Shown here piece by piece: positions 27,338 to 34,937 of a stretch of DNA of 64,000 nt. The translations under genes and the position numbers were made by a program. How positions within the stretch are numbered: position 1 is the stretch's first letter; every line of letters starts with the position of its first letter. Source of the DNA: Neisseriaceae bacterium JH1-16 (GTDB lineage Bacteria; Pseudomonadota; Gammaproteobacteria; Burkholderiales; Chromobacteriaceae); contig JAPDNP010000006.1 in the NCBI GenBank assembly GCA_025989215.1, positions 62,001 to 126,000 of the forward strand. Direction: 5' to 3'. The notes beneath the pieces were generated by a model, which saw nothing but the letters and a program-made list of their open reading frames with translations, made no database searches and was not told the DNA's origin.

Positions 27338-27479
27338 GAGAGCCTGCTCACGATCGTTGCGAACGAAGGGTCAGCCAAGGCGAAATGACACGAAAAAGCG
27401 GAATGGACAGGGAGTCCATGAGCATTTTGAGTGTCATTTCAACGCAGGATCACCCGAGTGCAGCAGATCGTGAGTAGGC
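27338..27479 (+). repeat. ~142-bp dispersed element, copy A
   Basis: Bounded by imperfect terminal inverted repeats (AGCCTGCTCACGATCG at the left, GATCGTGAGTAGGC at the right). Its reverse complement matches copy B (30430-30574) nearly base for base, including the central TGCTCATGGACTCC..GTCCATTCCGCTTTTTCG block. It encodes nothing obvious. Size, terminal repeats and intergenic location fit a MITE-like element. It lies between the ATPase and binding-protein genes of one importer. Confidence 0.8.
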
Positions 27480-27501
27480 GAAGCGGCCGGTACGGACGGG
27501 C

Positions 27502-28566
27502 TTAGCTAGCGGCCTTGACGCGGTCGAGCACGCGGCCTTCGATCTCTTCGAGGCCGGCCGGCACCGCCGGGTACCAGTTGATCTTCTGCATCACCGCCGG
27601 CGGGAAGCTGTCGGCGAACTGCGCCTTCAGCTTCGGATCGGCAAGCTTGTCGGCGCCTTGCGAGGCCGAGAAGTTGCCCACCGACTTGGCGATCTTGGCG
27701 GCGATCTCCGGGCGCATGGTGAAGTTGATCCACTTGTAGGCGGCGGCGTCGTTCTTGCCACGCGCCGGCAGCGCATAGGTGTCCACCCAGCCCATCGCGC
27801 CCGATTTCGGGGCGACGAACTTCAGCGTCGGGTTCTCGCTGTTGAGCTTCCAGCCGCCCGAGTCCCACATCATCGCGCCGACCAGCGCACCGTTGCGCAG
27901 GTCGCCGAGCATCTGGTCCTTGTTCTCGAAGAAGTACTTCACGTTCTTCTTGCAGGCGATCAGCTTGTCGCCGACTTTGTTCATCAGCGCGCCGTACTGC
28001 TGCGGGTTGCTATAGAGCTTGAACGGGTTCTCGCCCAGCGCGAACGCGAACGCCATCAGCGTCGGGCGCTTCAGGCGCATGCTGACCTTGCCGGCGTAGG
28101 CCGGGTTGCACAGGTCGGTGTAATCAGCGATCTGCGCGGCCTTGGTGTTGACTACCAGGCCGTCGGTGCCCCACACATAGGGCAGGCCATATACCTTGCC
28201 GTCGAGCGAAGTGATCTTCTCGGTGGCGCCGAGCATCGACGGGATGAACAGCTTGCGGTCAACCTTGGAGAGGTCGAGCGGCTTGTAGATGCGGAATTCC
28301 TTCTGGGCGCTGACGATGCGGTCCTGGCTCGGCTGCACCAGGTCGAAGCCCGAGCCGCCGGTGGCGCGCAGCTTGGAGATCATCTCCTCGTTGTTCGACA
28401 GCGTCACTTCGACGTTGATGCCGGTTTCCTTCTTGAACTGCTCAATCACGTCTTTCGGTGCGTAGTCGGCCCAGGTCAGCAGGCGCAGGGTGTTGTCGGC
28501 AGCCATCGCGTGGCCGGCGCCGAAGGCTAACAGCAGGGGGATACAGCGCAGTCCGATTCGCTTCAC
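27502..28566 (-). CDS. Polyamine-type ABC transporter substrate-binding protein
   Basis: A 354-residue periplasmic binding protein of the PotD/PotF class. The N-terminus VKRIGLRCIPLLLAFGAGHAMA is a signal peptide, followed by DNTLRLLTWADYAPKDVIEQF, a typical PotD/F opening. I chose the GTG at 28566 because AAGGAG lies 9 bases upstream and it begins the signal peptide; the frame is open for 63 more codons without a ribosome site. It captures the polyamine-like ligand for the two permeases. Repeat copy A starts 22 bases after its stop. Confidence 0.9.
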   Translation of the reverse strand: MKRIGLRCIPLLLAFGAGHAMAADNTLRLLTWADYAPKDVIEQFKKETGINVEVTLSNNEEMISKLRATGGSGFDLVQPSQDRIVSAQKEFRIYKPLDLSKVDRKLFIPSMLGATEKITSLDGKVYGLPYVWGTDGLVVNTKAAQIADYTDLCNPAYAGKVSMRLKRPTLMAFAFALGENPFKLYSNPQQYGALMNKVGDKLIACKKNVKYFFENKDQMLGDLRNGALVGAMMWDSGGWKLNSENPTLKFVAPKSGAMGWVDTYALPARGKNDAAAYKWINFTMRPEIAAKIAKSVGNFSASQGADKLADPKLKAQFADSFPPAVMQKINWYPAVPAGLEEIEGRVLDRVKAAS

Positions 28567-28796
28567 GTTGAGCTCTCCTTGAGAGTAGGGGGGACGATCA
28601 CTAAAACGGGACGAGACTAGGTTCTGATTATTACCGTTGCATGACGTAACAAATCTTTCATCAATACTGGATAGCGTAGACAATCTTCGATTTATTGCAG
28701 GGAAGAATGCGAATTTCTCTTGAAGGTTGGCCGAAACGATTGATGCGGCCGGCATCGTGACATCGCCGTCGTTCCTGGGCTTAGCTGGAGTTGCTA

Positions 28797-29537
28797 ATGA
28801 ATGCGTCCTGGTCTTTTCCGCGCCTGATCGCGCACCGCGGCGGGGGCCGGCTCGCCCCCGAAAACACCCTGGCCGGCATGCGTTGCGCGGTCGAGCACGG
28901 TTACCGCGCGGTCGAGTTCGACGTGAAGCTGTCGGCCGATGGCCATCCCTACCTGCTGCATGACGACGACCTCGACCGCACTACCGATGGCTACGGTCCG
29001 GCGCGGCTCAAGGCTTGGGATGAGCTGGCGCGGCTGGATGCCGGCGCCTGGCTGTCGCCGGAGTTTGCCGGCGAGCCGCTGCCGGATCTGGCGACGATCG
29101 CGACCTACTGCCGAGAACACGGCCTGTGGGCGAATGTCGAGATCAAGCCGTGCCCGGGGCGCGAGGAAGAAACCGGCCGGGTGGTGGCCGAGGCGGTGGC
29201 GCAGCTGTGGGCGGGGCAGGAGGACAAGGTGCTGCTGTCTTCGTTCGCCGACACCGCGCTGGCCGCGGCGCAGCAGGCAGCGCCGCAACTGGCGCGCGGC
29301 ATGTTGTTCGAGGCGTTGCCGGCCGACTGGGCGGCGGTGGCGGCGCGGCTCGCCTGCGTGTCGGTGCACGTGGACGGCGACTGGCTGAGCGAGGAGCAGG
29401 CGGCGGCGATCCGGGCCTGTGGCTATCGACTGCTGGTGTATACGGTGAACGAGCCGAATGCGGCGCTGCGCTTGTTCGGCTGGGGCGCCGACGGGCTGTT
29501 CACCGATGCCCTGCCGCAACTGGCGCGCTATGGCTGA
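28797..29537 (+). CDS. ugpQ: Glycerophosphodiester phosphodiesterase
   Basis: A 246-residue TIM-barrel GDPD enzyme. IAHRGGGRLAPENTL provides the HRG motif, VEFDVKLSADG and LLHDDDLDRTTDG hold the Glu, Asp and His residues of the metal site, and VEIKP follows. It hydrolyses deacylated phospholipids to glycerol-3-phosphate and an alcohol. No signal peptide is visible, so a cytoplasmic UgpQ-type role is likely. The ATG at 28797 follows CTGGAG. It diverges from the binding-protein gene; no ugp transporter genes are adjacent. Confidence 0.93.
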   Translation: MNASWSFPRLIAHRGGGRLAPENTLAGMRCAVEHGYRAVEFDVKLSADGHPYLLHDDDLDRTTDGYGPARLKAWDELARLDAGAWLSPEFAGEPLPDLATIATYCREHGLWANVEIKPCPGREEETGRVVAEAVAQLWAGQEDKVLLSSFADTALAAAQQAAPQLARGMLFEALPADWAAVAARLACVSVHVDGDWLSEEQAAAIRACGYRLLVYTVNEPNAALRLFGWGADGLFTDALPQLARYG

Positions 29538-29670
29538 GCCAGCGTCCCGGTTCCTGCGGCGCCAAACCGGCCGAGGCTGGACGACCGGGCAAGGCGCGTG
29601 GACCAAGGGCGCTTCGGCCAAGCTCCACTGCCGCTAGCCCCTGGCGTTGCGGGCAGGAGGCGAGGCGCTG

Positions 29671-30018
29671 TCAGGCCGGTTGGCCGAAGCGCAGCAGGTT
29701 GCCGTGCACGTCGACCACGTAGAACTCTTTCATGCCCCACAGGCGCACGCTCGGCTCGGGCAGCACCAGGCCCCGCTCGACGAACTCGCGGTGCAGCTCG
29801 TCGACGTCGCTGACCTGCAGATAACAGGACGTGTTCTCGGCGATCTGCCGGTCGTCACAGGCCCCGAAGTGCAGTTCGATGCTGTCGCGGCGCATGATCA
29901 TGTAGTCCGGGTCCTGGCGCTGCAGGATGAAGCCGAGCCGGTCGCGGTAGAACGCGATGCTCTCTTCCTGATCGAGCGAGACGAGGGTGGGCATGCATTG
30001 TTGGATGATGGCGGGCAT
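29671..30018 (-). CDS. VOC family protein (glyoxalase/bleomycin-resistance fold)
   Basis: A 115-residue protein of the vicinal-oxygen-chelate superfamily. MPTLVSLDQEESIAFYRDRLGF is the first beta-alpha-beta module, and VRLWGMKEFYVVDVHGNLLRF ends the second, with the usual D-x-x-GN motif. Many such proteins bind drugs or act as small metalloenzymes; the substrate cannot be told. ATG 30018 was chosen for the upstream CAGGAGCCACC. It lies in the segment bounded by inverted repeat copies A and B. Confidence 0.85.
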   Translation of the reverse strand: MPAIIQQCMPTLVSLDQEESIAFYRDRLGFILQRQDPDYMIMRRDSIELHFGACDDRQIAENTSCYLQVSDVDELHREFVERGLVLPEPSVRLWGMKEFYVVDVHGNLLRFGQPA

Positions 30019-30181
30019 GGTGGCTCCTGCTGGGCGAGGATGAACGGCGCAGATGTCGGTTGGATGATCAGTCATATTTTTTCATTTGTCATTGTCCGGG
30101 GCGCAGGCGGGCGGAGGTTTCTCTCCTGTTGGTGGGTTTTGCGCACGCAAACCGCTGACGAGAAATCGTTTCCAAGCGGTT

Positions 30182-30210
30182 TTGGGCATGTTACGATTTT
30201 TACGTATAAT
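30182..30210 (+). promoter_or_regulatory. Sigma-70-type promoter
   Basis: TTGGGC at 30182-30187, a 17-base spacer and a perfect TATAAT at 30205-30210, in a locally AT-rich stretch. It points toward the symporter gene more than 500 bases away; repeat copy B lies between them. Confidence 0.6.
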
Positions 30211-30429
30211 GTATACATTCGTCATTCTGATTGGGCGCTACCCGCCCGGTCCGTTCGACCGGCCTTTCGGCCGACCCACCGATGCGTTGCCGCCAGACGG
30301 CAGGCCGGTGCGCTGCTCACCCGCGGCGCCACCGCCCGCTACCCGATGCCGGCTCATCCCAGCTTGTGCGGCCCCGCGCCGTAGTCAACGTGTCACTGCC
30401 TGTCCTCCCATTAAAGAGGCCATGCGTCT

Positions 30430-30574
30430 GAGAACCTATTCACGATCTGCTGCACTCGGGTGATCCTGCGTTGAAATGCCACGCAAAATGCTCATGGACT
30501 CCATGTCCATTCCGCTTTTTCGCGTCATTTCGCCTTGGCTGACCCTTCGTTCGCGAGATCGTGAGCAGGTTCTG
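30430..30574 (-). repeat. ~145-bp dispersed element, copy B
   Basis: Terminal inverted repeats AGAACCTATTCACGATCT and AGATCGTGAGCAGGTTCT close a non-coding core almost identical to the reverse complement of copy A. Copies A and B face each other across about 3 kb carrying the binding-protein, ugpQ and VOC genes. Confidence 0.8.
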
Positions 30575-30755
30575 AGCGTGCCGCCCGCAAGGCGTCACGA
30601 CGCAGCCGTGCCCGGCATGGGCGCGGATTTCTCGTATTCGAGCCGCTAGCCAACGTCAGTGAAGTGATCCTGGTGCCGTTGCCGACCGCGCCCTGCCGGG
30701 CAGTCAGAGCAAGCGCGTCGGTAAGGTGGCGGCTCCCAGGTAAAAAGTGATCTTC

Positions 30756-32075
30756 ATGGCTCGTTCTCAATGGGGCTCCCGCCTCGGCTTTATTCTGGCT
30801 GCCGCCGGCTCGGCGATCGGCCTCGGTGCTATCTGGAAGTTTCCCTACGTGGCGGCCACCAATGGTGGCGGTGCGTTTCTGTTCATCTATCTGCTGATCT
30901 GCCTGACGCTGGGGCTGGTGCTAATGGTCGGCGAGATGGCGCTCGGCCGCGCCACTGCCAGCAGTGCCGTCGGCGCGTTCCGCAAGCTCAAGGGCGGTGC
31001 CTGGCCCATCGTCGGCTACATCGGCGTGCTGGTGTGCTTCCTGATCTATTCCTTCTACAGCGTGGTCGGCGGCTGGACGATCGCCTACATCGGCAAGTCG
31101 CTCGAGGGCAGCATCCTGACGGCCGATTCCAAAGTGCTGTCGGCCATCTTCAGCCACTTCATCGCCAATCCGATCGAGCCGTTGTTCTATCACGCCGGTT
31201 TCGCGCTGATCACGCTGTCGGTGGTGATCGGCGGGGTGCAGAAGGGCATCGAGAATCTGTCGAAATTCCTGATGCCGGCGCTGTTCGTGCTGATGCTGGT
31301 GCTGATCGCCCGCGGCCTGACGCTGCCGGGCGCGCTGGAAGGCCTGGTCTATTTCGTTACTCCGGACTTCGGCAAGGTAACCGGCGGCATGCTGGTCGAC
31401 GCGATGGGGCTGGCGTTCTTCTCGCTGTCGCTGGGCATGGGCATCATGATCACCTACGGCTCCTACGTGGAGAAGCAGGCCAATCTGATGAGCTCGGCGC
31501 TGTGGGTGATCGCCTTGACCGTGACCACCTGCTTCCTCGCCGGCCTGATGGTGCTGCCGGCGGTGTTCGCCTTCGGTTTCGACCCGTCGGCCGGCCCGGG
31601 GCTGACCTTCATCACCATGCCGGCGGTGTTCGCCCACCTGCCGTTCGGCCAACTGTTCGCGGTGTTGTTCTTCTGCCTGCTGCTGGTCGCTGCGCTGACT
31701 TCGTCGGTGTCGCTCTTGGAAGTGGTGGTCAGCTTCATGATCGACGAATTCGGCATGGCGCGCCGCCGTGCGGCGATCCTGGTGTCGCTGGCGATCTTCC
31801 TGATGGGTGTGCCGGCCTCGCTGTCGCTGGGGGTGTGGAGCGAGTACACCGTGTTCGGCAAGGGGGTGTTCGACCTGCTCGACTACCTGACCTCGAACCT
31901 ACTGATGCCGGTGGTCGAAGTGCTGCTGGCGCTGTTCATCGGCTGGCGGGTATGGCCGACCATCCGCGACGAGCTGGCGCAGGGGCGCATGCCGGGCTGG
32001 CTGCACGCGGTGAAGGGCTTCGTGCGCTATGCGGCGCCGCTGTTGATCCTGACCATTCTGGTGCGCAGCGTCTAA
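30756..32075 (+). CDS. Sodium-dependent transporter, NSS (SLC6) family
   Basis: A 439-residue symporter with about 11 membrane helices. RSQWGSRLGFILAAAGSAIGLGAIWKFPY is the TM1 signature, and VGGWTIAYI and ITYGSYVEKQ match later helices. The TM1 motif reads GLGA where LeuT has GLGN, a position that binds Na+ in LeuT; the YhdH/YocR branch shares this variation. Substrate is probably an amino acid. ATG 30756 fits the family N-terminus, but a GTG at 30747 is better placed after AGG (30738-30740). A terminator follows at 32122. Confidence 0.92.
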   Translation: MARSQWGSRLGFILAAAGSAIGLGAIWKFPYVAATNGGGAFLFIYLLICLTLGLVLMVGEMALGRATASSAVGAFRKLKGGAWPIVGYIGVLVCFLIYSFYSVVGGWTIAYIGKSLEGSILTADSKVLSAIFSHFIANPIEPLFYHAGFALITLSVVIGGVQKGIENLSKFLMPALFVLMLVLIARGLTLPGALEGLVYFVTPDFGKVTGGMLVDAMGLAFFSLSLGMGIMITYGSYVEKQANLMSSALWVIALTVTTCFLAGLMVLPAVFAFGFDPSAGPGLTFITMPAVFAHLPFGQLFAVLFFCLLLVAALTSSVSLLEVVVSFMIDEFGMARRRAAILVSLAIFLMGVPASLSLGVWSEYTVFGKGVFDLLDYLTSNLLMPVVEVLLALFIGWRVWPTIRDELAQGRMPGWLHAVKGFVRYAAPLLILTILVRSV

Positions 32076-32121
32076 TGCTTCTATACCGGCATCAGAGGAT
32101 GCCGATGGTTTACTGACCCCG

Positions 32122-32147
32122 ATGGCGCGGCGATCCCGCGCCATTTT
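32122..32147 (+). terminator. Terminator after the NSS transporter
   Basis: Stem ATGGCGCGG / CCGCGCCAT (one mismatch at the loop boundary) with a short CGATC loop and a following TTTTT. Confidence 0.75.
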
Positions 32148-32292
32148 TGCGCTATGCTCGCGCCGACCCCTCTAATAAACCGGAGTCGCTGCCCGTTCGG
32201 CATGACGATCCAGGCTGAAATACATAAAAAGCAGCCGGTGACATCGTGATGCAACGGGAGGCGGCGGCTCTTAAAACACTGGAGAAGAATGC

Positions 32293-33291
32293 ATGGCTAC
32301 ACGCCTGCTCGTCCTTTATACCGGCGGTACCATCGGCATGGACCACACCCCGGCCGGTCTCGCGCCGGTACCAGGCCTGCTGCCCAAATTGCTCGACCGT
32401 TTCCGTCGCCCCGATCTGACGATCGACGTGATCGAATATCCCGAGCTGATCGACTCGTCGGCCATCACCATCGCCCACTGGAACCGGCTGATCGACGACG
32501 TTTCGGCCAACTACGCGGCCTACGACGGCTTCGTCGTGATCCACGGCACCGACACCATGGCCTATACCGCCAGCGTGCTGGCGTTCGCGCTGCATGGTCT
32601 TGGCAAACCGGTGGTGCTGACCGGTTCGCAGCTGCCGCTGGTGCATCCGCGCTCGGACGGCTGGAACAATCTGGCCGACGCGCTGGAAGCGGCGGCGCAG
32701 CCCGATCTGTGCGAGGTGACACTGGCGTTCAATCGCGTGCTGCTGCGCGGGGTGACCGCGCGCAAGCTCGACGCGGCCAGTTTCGCCGGCTTCGACAGCC
32801 CGAACGCCGCGCCGTTGGCCGAGTTCGGCATCGACGTCGCCTGGCACCGCAAGCACTGGCGCCAACCGCGTGGCGATTTTGCGCCGGTGCGGCTCGACGA
32901 GTCGGCCGAAGTGCTGCTGTTCATGCTGGCGCCGGGCGCCACCGCGGCACTGGTCGGCCAGACCCTGGCCGAGCGCAAGCCGGCCGGGGCGGTGCTGCTG
33001 TCCTACGGTAACGGCAATGCGCCGGCCGAGCCGGCATTGCTCGACGGCGTACGCGCCGCCACTGCGGCGGGCAGCCTGGTGCTGAACCTGACCCAGGTGG
33101 TACGTGGGCGGGTGGCGATCGGCGCCTATGCGGCCAGCCAGCCGCTGGCGCAGGCCGGTGCCTTGCCCGGTGCCGACATGACGCCGGAGGCGGCGGTAGC
33201 GAAGCTGACCGTGTTGGCCTCGCAGCAGCTGGAGCCGGCACTGGCACGCGCGCTGCTGGAGAAGAGCCAGGTCGGCGAGTTCAACGACTAG
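32293..33291 (+). CDS. ansA: L-asparaginase, type I (cytoplasmic)
   Basis: A 332-residue asparaginase: LYTGGTIGM with the nucleophilic threonine at the N-terminus and VVIHGTDTMAYTAS with the second catalytic Thr-Asp pair. There is no signal peptide, which fits the low-affinity cytoplasmic AnsA type rather than periplasmic AnsB. It hydrolyses asparagine to aspartate and ammonia. ATG 32293 is preceded by GGAG at a normal distance. The gene is flanked by the NSS terminator and the DnaA-box-like repeat array. Confidence 0.93.
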   Translation: MATRLLVLYTGGTIGMDHTPAGLAPVPGLLPKLLDRFRRPDLTIDVIEYPELIDSSAITIAHWNRLIDDVSANYAAYDGFVVIHGTDTMAYTASVLAFALHGLGKPVVLTGSQLPLVHPRSDGWNNLADALEAAAQPDLCEVTLAFNRVLLRGVTARKLDAASFAGFDSPNAAPLAEFGIDVAWHRKHWRQPRGDFAPVRLDESAEVLLFMLAPGATAALVGQTLAERKPAGAVLLSYGNGNAPAEPALLDGVRAATAAGSLVLNLTQVVRGRVAIGAYAASQPLAQAGALPGADMTPEAAVAKLTVLASQQLEPALARALLEKSQVGEFND

Positions 33292-33734
33292 CCGGTGCGG
33301 CCACGCTGGCTCGAACCGGGCGAGCGCGGCCGAATACGGCGGTTCTGCCTAAAAAATACGCAGTTGATAAAAAGCCCTGCTACGGCAGGTACTTGGCCAA
33401 CTTGTCCACAACCGGTCCACATCGCTCTCCACGTCACTTGGGGGCAAGTTGTTGTCGGTGATTAAAAAATAGTCAGGAGTGTAAAAGGCTATTTGGATCA
33501 GCTGTTTAGCTTTGTTGTCCACAGCCGTTCCACATCACAGTCCCCGCTCGGTGTGTAAAACTGGGCTGTTGTTGATAACAACTGCTTGGCATCGTGCCCG
33601 GGCCTGGTCTTGCCGGAGCGGGCTGTGCCAAGAGGGGGCCGGTACTGCGGCGCCGGGTTTTGCGAGCGGTGCTTAGGGCCTGGGGGGCGCCACGCCGTAT
33701 AATGGGCGGTTTTCAAGGCAGGGGTAGGGCAGCG
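33292..33734. other. Intergenic region with two repeat units and a -10 site
   Basis: About 440 bases. The first 260 hold two copies of the A-rich/TTGTCCACA repeat and a dyad (GTTGTTGATAACAAC near 33573). The remainder is GC-rich and ends with a TATAAT at 33698-33703, 32 bases before the GTG start of the NadR-like gene; its -35 is poor. Confidence 0.55.
33350..33541 (+). repeat. Upstream pair of A-rich/DnaA-box-like repeat units
   Basis: Unit 1: TAAAAAATA at 33350-33358 and TTGTCCACA at 33402-33410, then TCCACA after 5 bases. Unit 2: TAAAAAATA at 33463-33471 and TTGTCCACA at 33515-33523, again followed after 5 bases by TCCACA. In both, exactly 52 bases separate the starts of the two blocks, and a TAAAA block recurs between them. 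TTGTCCACA is one base from the DnaA-box consensus TTATCCACA and is a usual form of the box in GC-rich bacteria. Confidence 0.75.
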
Positions 33735-34280
33735 GTGACGACGGATTCTTCGGCGCTGCGGGTCGCGATCGTCGGGCCGGAGTCGAGCGGCAAGAGCACC
33801 TTGGCCGAAGCGCTCGAGGCGGCACTGAGTGCGCAGGGCGTGGCGGTGGCTAGGGTCGACGAGTATGCGCGCGAGTATTACGCCGCGCGACCTTATGCGC
33901 CGACCATGGCCGACATCGAGGCGATCGCGCAGGAGCAGCAGCGCCGCGAGGATGCGGCGGCGTCAGCCTGCCGCGTGCTGCTGTGCGACAGCTCCGCGCT
34001 GACCAACCGCATCTGGGCCGAGGTCGCGTTCGGCGCCGCGAGCGGGCGCTTGCTGGCACTCGACCGCCCGCACGATTACGCACTGACGCTGTTGGCGCGG
34101 CCGGACATCGCCTGGCAGCCCGACCCGCTGCGCAGCCATCCAGACCAGCGCGACTGGCTGTATGGCTTGTATCTGGCGGCGCTGACGCGTGATGGTGTCG
34201 CCCCGTTGATTGTCGCCGGCTCTCACGAGGCGCGCCTCGCCGCGGCGCAGGCGGTGATCATGGCGCTGCTTAAAAAATAA
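33735..34280 (+). CDS. NadR-like AAA_28 ATPase/kinase
   Basis: A 181-residue P-loop protein resembling the C-terminal ribosylnicotinamide-kinase domain of NadR: Walker A GPESSGKSTLAEAL, then ARVDEYAREYYAARPYAPT and a LLCDSSALTNRIWAEVAFG segment. NadR itself also has regulatory and adenylyltransferase domains; these are absent here. It may phosphorylate nicotinamide riboside, but no pnuC is adjacent. The GTG at 33735 is chosen because the frame upstream runs through the promoter's TATAAT. The stop codon lies inside the third repeat unit. Confidence 0.8.
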   Translation: MTTDSSALRVAIVGPESSGKSTLAEALEAALSAQGVAVARVDEYAREYYAARPYAPTMADIEAIAQEQQRREDAAASACRVLLCDSSALTNRIWAEVAFGAASGRLLALDRPHDYALTLLARPDIAWQPDPLRSHPDQRDWLYGLYLAALTRDGVAPLIVAGSHEARLAAAQAVIMALLKK

Positions 34281-34485
34281 GCGAGCGCAGTAAAACTACG
34301 TAGGATCAGCCACTTGCGTGGTTTGTCCACAGTCCGCTCACAGCGCTGTCCCAAACGGGTGGGGATAGTTGGCCGATAACGGGAAAACTCGTCGACGCCG
34401 GGCTGGTCAAAAAATAGTCAGTGGTAAAAACCGCTTAGCGAATAAGGGCTTGGCAGTGTTGTCCACAGCGCACCCACAGCGCTGT
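34271..34485 (+). repeat. Downstream pair of A-rich/DnaA-box-like repeat units
   Basis: Unit 3: TAAAAAATA at 34271-34279 (overlapping the NadR-like stop) and TTGTCCACA at 34323-34331, spacing 52. Unit 4: CAAAAAATA at 34408-34416 and TTGTCCACA at 34459-34467, spacing 51. Each is followed after 5 bases by CTCACA or CCCACA and then GCGCTGTCC. All four boxes in the locus point the same way. Unit 4 ends about 20 bases before the S4-protein gene. Confidence 0.75.
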
Positions 34486-34505
34486 CCAGCCGGAGTGTGA
34501 ATGAA

Positions 34506-34721
34506 ATGAATGAAACGTTTGAACTGAACAGCGAGTACATCGCCCTGTGTGATCTGTTGAAGCTGTGTTCGGTCGCGAGCAGCGGCGGCGAAGCCAAGCA
34601 CTTCATCGCCGAGGGCAATGTCCAGGTCGATGGCCAGGTGGAACTGCGCAAGACCTGCAAGATCCGTCCGGGGCAGACCGTCAGCGGCGACGGCTTCACC
34701 ATCCGCGTGGTGGCGGCATGA
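34506..34721 (+). CDS. S4-domain RNA-binding protein (YbcJ-like)
   Basis: A 71-residue protein that is essentially one S4 domain: FIAEGNVQVDGQVELRKTCKIRPGQTV matches the loop that grips structured RNA. The E. coli homologue YbcJ is a small RNA-binding protein of unclear role. ATG 34506 has CGGAG 10 bases upstream; a GTG at 34497 is too close to that site. Its stop overlaps the start of the next gene (ATGA). Repeat unit 4 lies directly upstream and may affect its expression. Confidence 0.88.
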   Translation: MNETFELNSEYIALCDLLKLCSVASSGGEAKHFIAEGNVQVDGQVELRKTCKIRPGQTVSGDGFTIRVVAA

Positions 34722-34933
34722 GCGATACGCCGTTGCCGGGCAACGTCGAGCTGGACCGCTCCGTGGACGACGACCCGTTCGACCCCGAGCCGGAGGCCCC
34801 CGAGCCGCCGGCGGACGGCGCCTGCTGCGATTCCGGTTGCGATCCGTGCGTCTGGGACATCTATCGTGAACAGATGGACGACTACCGTGCCCAGCTTGCC
34901 GCCTGGAAGGCGCGCAACGGCATAAAGGGCTGA
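34718..34933 (+). CDS. Oxidoreductase-like domain protein
   Basis: A 71-residue protein, acidic and Pro-rich at the N-terminus, with a C-terminal cysteine motif CCDSGCDPCVWDIYREQM. This matches the small oxidoreductase-like family (N-terminal domain of some plant and bacterial redox proteins), whose biochemical function is not established. It overlaps the S4-protein gene by 4 bases and is followed after 4 bases by the PHP gene, so all three are likely co-translated. Confidence 0.8.
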   Translation: MSDTPLPGNVELDRSVDDDPFDPEPEAPEPPADGACCDSGCDPCVWDIYREQMDDYRAQLAAWKARNGIKG

Positions 34934-34937
34934 GACC

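Larger units (their letters stand above)
30019..30755. other. Intergenic region containing promoter and repeat copy B
   Basis: About 740 bases. It holds a good plus-strand promoter (30182-30210), a GC-rich stretch of 210 bases with no convincing gene, a short start-like site (AGAGG then ATG at 30421) that enters the repeat, repeat copy B, and a further 170 GC-rich bases before the symporter gene. Either the symporter has a long leader or a small gene was interrupted here. Confidence 0.5.

Noticed and set aside
27338-27479. Element copy A as a complete insertion sequence
   Set aside because: At ~142 bp it has no room for a transposase; it is at most a non-autonomous element.
30086-30463. A ~125-codon plus-strand frame upstream of the NSS transporter
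   Set aside because: It spans the promoter and enters the repeat element, has no ribosome site and no recognisable domain.
30211-30755. Glycine or other amino-acid riboswitch upstream of the NSS symporter
   Set aside because: No conserved aptamer core is recognisable and the region is interrupted by repeat copy B.
33292-34500. Plasmid-type iteron replication origin
   Set aside because: No replication initiator gene (rep, trfA, parA-type) is nearby, all neighbours are chromosomal, and the boxes fit DnaA better than an iteron set. A chromosomal DnaA-binding locus remains possible.
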